A DNA stretch of 64,000 nt, from assembly GCF_003286085.1 (NCBI RefSeq), contig NW_020825313.1, positions 1,364,001 to 1,428,000 of the forward strand, read 5' to 3'. Positions 62,166 through 64,000 of this stretch are shown in pieces. The notes beneath the pieces are model-generated. The model was not told the DNA's origin. It was given only the letters and a program-made list of their open reading frames with translations, and made no database searches. The translations under genes were made by a program, and so were the position numbers. The DNA comes from Drosophila persimilis (taxonomy: Eukaryota > Arthropoda > Insecta > Diptera > Drosophilidae). The first letter of the stretch is position 1. Each line of letters opens with the position of its first letter.

Positions 62166-64000
62166 TTTTTTTTAGACTGGATAACTCTTTGGTAAACCAA
62201 GGGGGCTTTCCAGATCTAATCGGACAAGAAAGCGGGACACAAGAATCAAAAAATGTGCCAAGAGCATTGTAAAAAATGTTTGTGCCTTTTGTGACATCAG
62301 TGCACAAGTACAAAGCGGACCAATCAAAATCCCTAATTAGGTTATTAAGCTTCGCAAACTCGGCTTTACGAAAGCAGCGGACACGTTCAGGTAGTCTGCT
62401 CGACCGATCCAATACAGTTGGTCCTATATCTAGCGACACCTCGAAAGTAGGGTGGTAGGCGTCTTCAGGTATAGTGAGCGGAAGGGCTCGGGTTAACAAC
62501 ACTATGGTCGGATCCGATACAAAGCATAGATCAAGCAATCGACCCAAGGAATTTTTCACATGATTGACTTGAGACAGGGACAGGTCAAGCAAGCCGTCAA
62601 CAAAGTCATGTCGTGACATGGGCACTAGGATACTAGACTCGTTTACCGAAAACCAAACAGTTCCTGGCAAGTTGAAGTCACCAAGAACTATCATACGATC
62701 TTTATCAGATAGCGAGGAAGAAACAGCGGTTAAAGCGGACAAGTGCTGCTCATAAATTGAAATATCCGAAGAAGGTGGGATATACGAGCAGGTAATGAAT
62801 ATAGCGAAATCAATCAAGAATCAGTTTTACACACAGGAATTCCAGTTCCTGTTGAACTTGGACTGTGAAGTGTTCTGACGTGAAGTAAGAGTCCACTGCA
62901 ATTAGAACCCCTCCTGCACGTCGAGACGAACGGTCCTTTCTAAAAGTTGTGTACCGACCTGCCAAAACCTCGGAACTAAGAATGTCCGGCTTTAACCAGG
63001 TTTCAGTAAACACAATAACGTGGGAAGCAAATGCAACACTATCCCGGAAAAGAATGCTGAGCTTACTACGCAAGCCTCTTACATTCTGATAGGTTACTAA
63101 AAGAGAAGTTAGTTTTTTGGAAAGGTTGAAGCAAGACGGGAAGTTGAGGAAGAGGAAGTTGAGGTTGAGGGTGGCACACTGGAAAGATTTGGAAGGGATA
63201 TGGGGGGCCTATTCTTCTTCTTAGCCTTAAACTCCTTCACCACCAAATGCTCCGGCCAAAATTTGGTGGAGCAAATGGTGTCAAATTGAGTTGGGGAGAT
63301 GCTTATCTTAAACGAGGCTATCTCCCTGGCATAAGAGAAGTTAAATTTCTCCACCTTTAAACCCACGGCTTTTATTTTGCTTTGAATAAAAGCAATTACA
63401 TCATTAGATGTGAGGTCAGGGGCCAGCCGTGAAACAAAAACTTGTCGTTTTGGTGGGACTCCCACCAGTGGTTTAGTCACCACAGGTCTAGTACCTGTGG
63501 TGGCAATATCCGGAGGTCCGGAACGTCTATTTACTGGTGGGATCGGGATAGACGGGACAACTAGTGAACGCAAGTTCACCACGGACACGGACGCTGCAGA
63601 CGTACTTGGCTGCACATTCTCCGAGACGATGAATTCGGCTACCGAATCTGCATCGCCAGCAGCTGTCGTTGCCTTTGGAGTGGCAAACGAGATCAACTGC
63701 TGCACACTTGGAGTGGTCGGAGTCAGTTTTTCGGCGGCGCACGGCTGAGTGACGGTTGGCACTTGCAGGTCCCGCGGAGTGAACTTTTTGCGCCTCGGAG
63801 ACTCATTCAGCAGTTTTAAACCGCTAAACTAAGCCTCCATGGCTAGGAGCCGATCGTATTGGTTTTTGAAACCAACGGTCAGCTCCTTAAAGCCACTCCG
63901 CGTCTGCCTCATGAAAGATACCATGTCCTTCTCCACCGCACGGCATGCCTCGCAACTGTAATGCAAGCCATTACGTTTGGCTATAGCATCACTCACGAGG
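62166..64000 (-). mobile_element. CR1-type LINE c4, 3'-truncated, runs off the window
   Basis: Contains the ORF2 endonuclease part (62166-63112) and most of ORF1 (63109-64000). The element's 3' two-thirds are missing. The break sits at a T-run shared with block X. ORF1 has a TAG at 63829-63831 (CAG in the other copies). ORF2 has the same frameshift as c2 (62809-62818). The slippery heptamer (63112-63118) is conserved. It belongs to the c2 subfamily. Confidence 0.85.

Noticed and set aside
1..64000. Host genes, tRNA or rRNA genes, CRISPR arrays
   Set aside because: I looked on both strands and found no supported candidate. All long frames belong to retrotransposons.

Overview
The window reads as pericentromeric or other transposon-dense heterochromatin of a Drosophila-like fly. 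No host gene, rRNA, tRNA or CRISPR array is supported. Every coding stretch belongs to a retrotransposon. The families point to Drosophila: an errantivirus of the 17.6/297 type with a tRNA-Ser primer site, BEL/roo-like elements with env, an R1-clade LINE, CR1-type LINEs with a PHD-finger ORF1, and several Ty3/gypsy lineages. Family names rest on motifs read by eye, not on a database search.

Layout. (1) 1-4893: 5' portion of a minus-strand Ty3/gypsy-type element (TE1) with a 252-bp LTR and a perfect tRNA-Pro primer site. It abuts a relic of another gypsy-like element (G1, 4894-6300). (2) 6315-41690: two direct copies of one block, called A and B. Each copy is a ~2-kb repeat followed by a decayed minus-strand Ty3/gypsy element (E). 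Each E carries the same internal rearrangement: protease-nucleocapsid-[plus-strand element F: LTR, tRNA-Lys primer site, gag start]-protease-nucleocapsid-[solo F LTR]-gag. Copy A (6315-20726) is interrupted by an R1-clade LINE (7118-12060). Copy B (21691-41690) is interrupted by an intact CR1-type LINE (23211-27903) and by a BEL element with an open env frame (28311-34513) that itself holds a second BEL element (31081-34307). Each copy shows the empty site of the insertions found in the other. (3) 41691-46936: an F remnant, a dispersed block X with an internal satellite-like repeat, and a second G relic (G2). (4) 46937-64000: a damaged CR1 copy (c2), an errantivirus-like element H (51552-61743) split in its reverse transcriptase by an intact CR1 copy (c3), a second X copy, and a fourth, 3'-truncated CR1 copy (c4) running off the window.

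How it works together. Most elements are dead. CR1 c1 and c3 have complete ORF1 and ORF2, so that family was recently active. In all four CR1 copies ORF2 lies in the -1 frame of ORF1, has no ATG before its endonuclease core, and is preceded by the slippery heptamer A AAA AAC directly before the ORF1 stop codon. This suggests an ORF1-ORF2 fusion made by programmed frameshifting and is the most interesting signal here. Nearly all elements lie on the minus strand, the orientation bias expected of a one-strand piRNA cluster, though this is only an inference.
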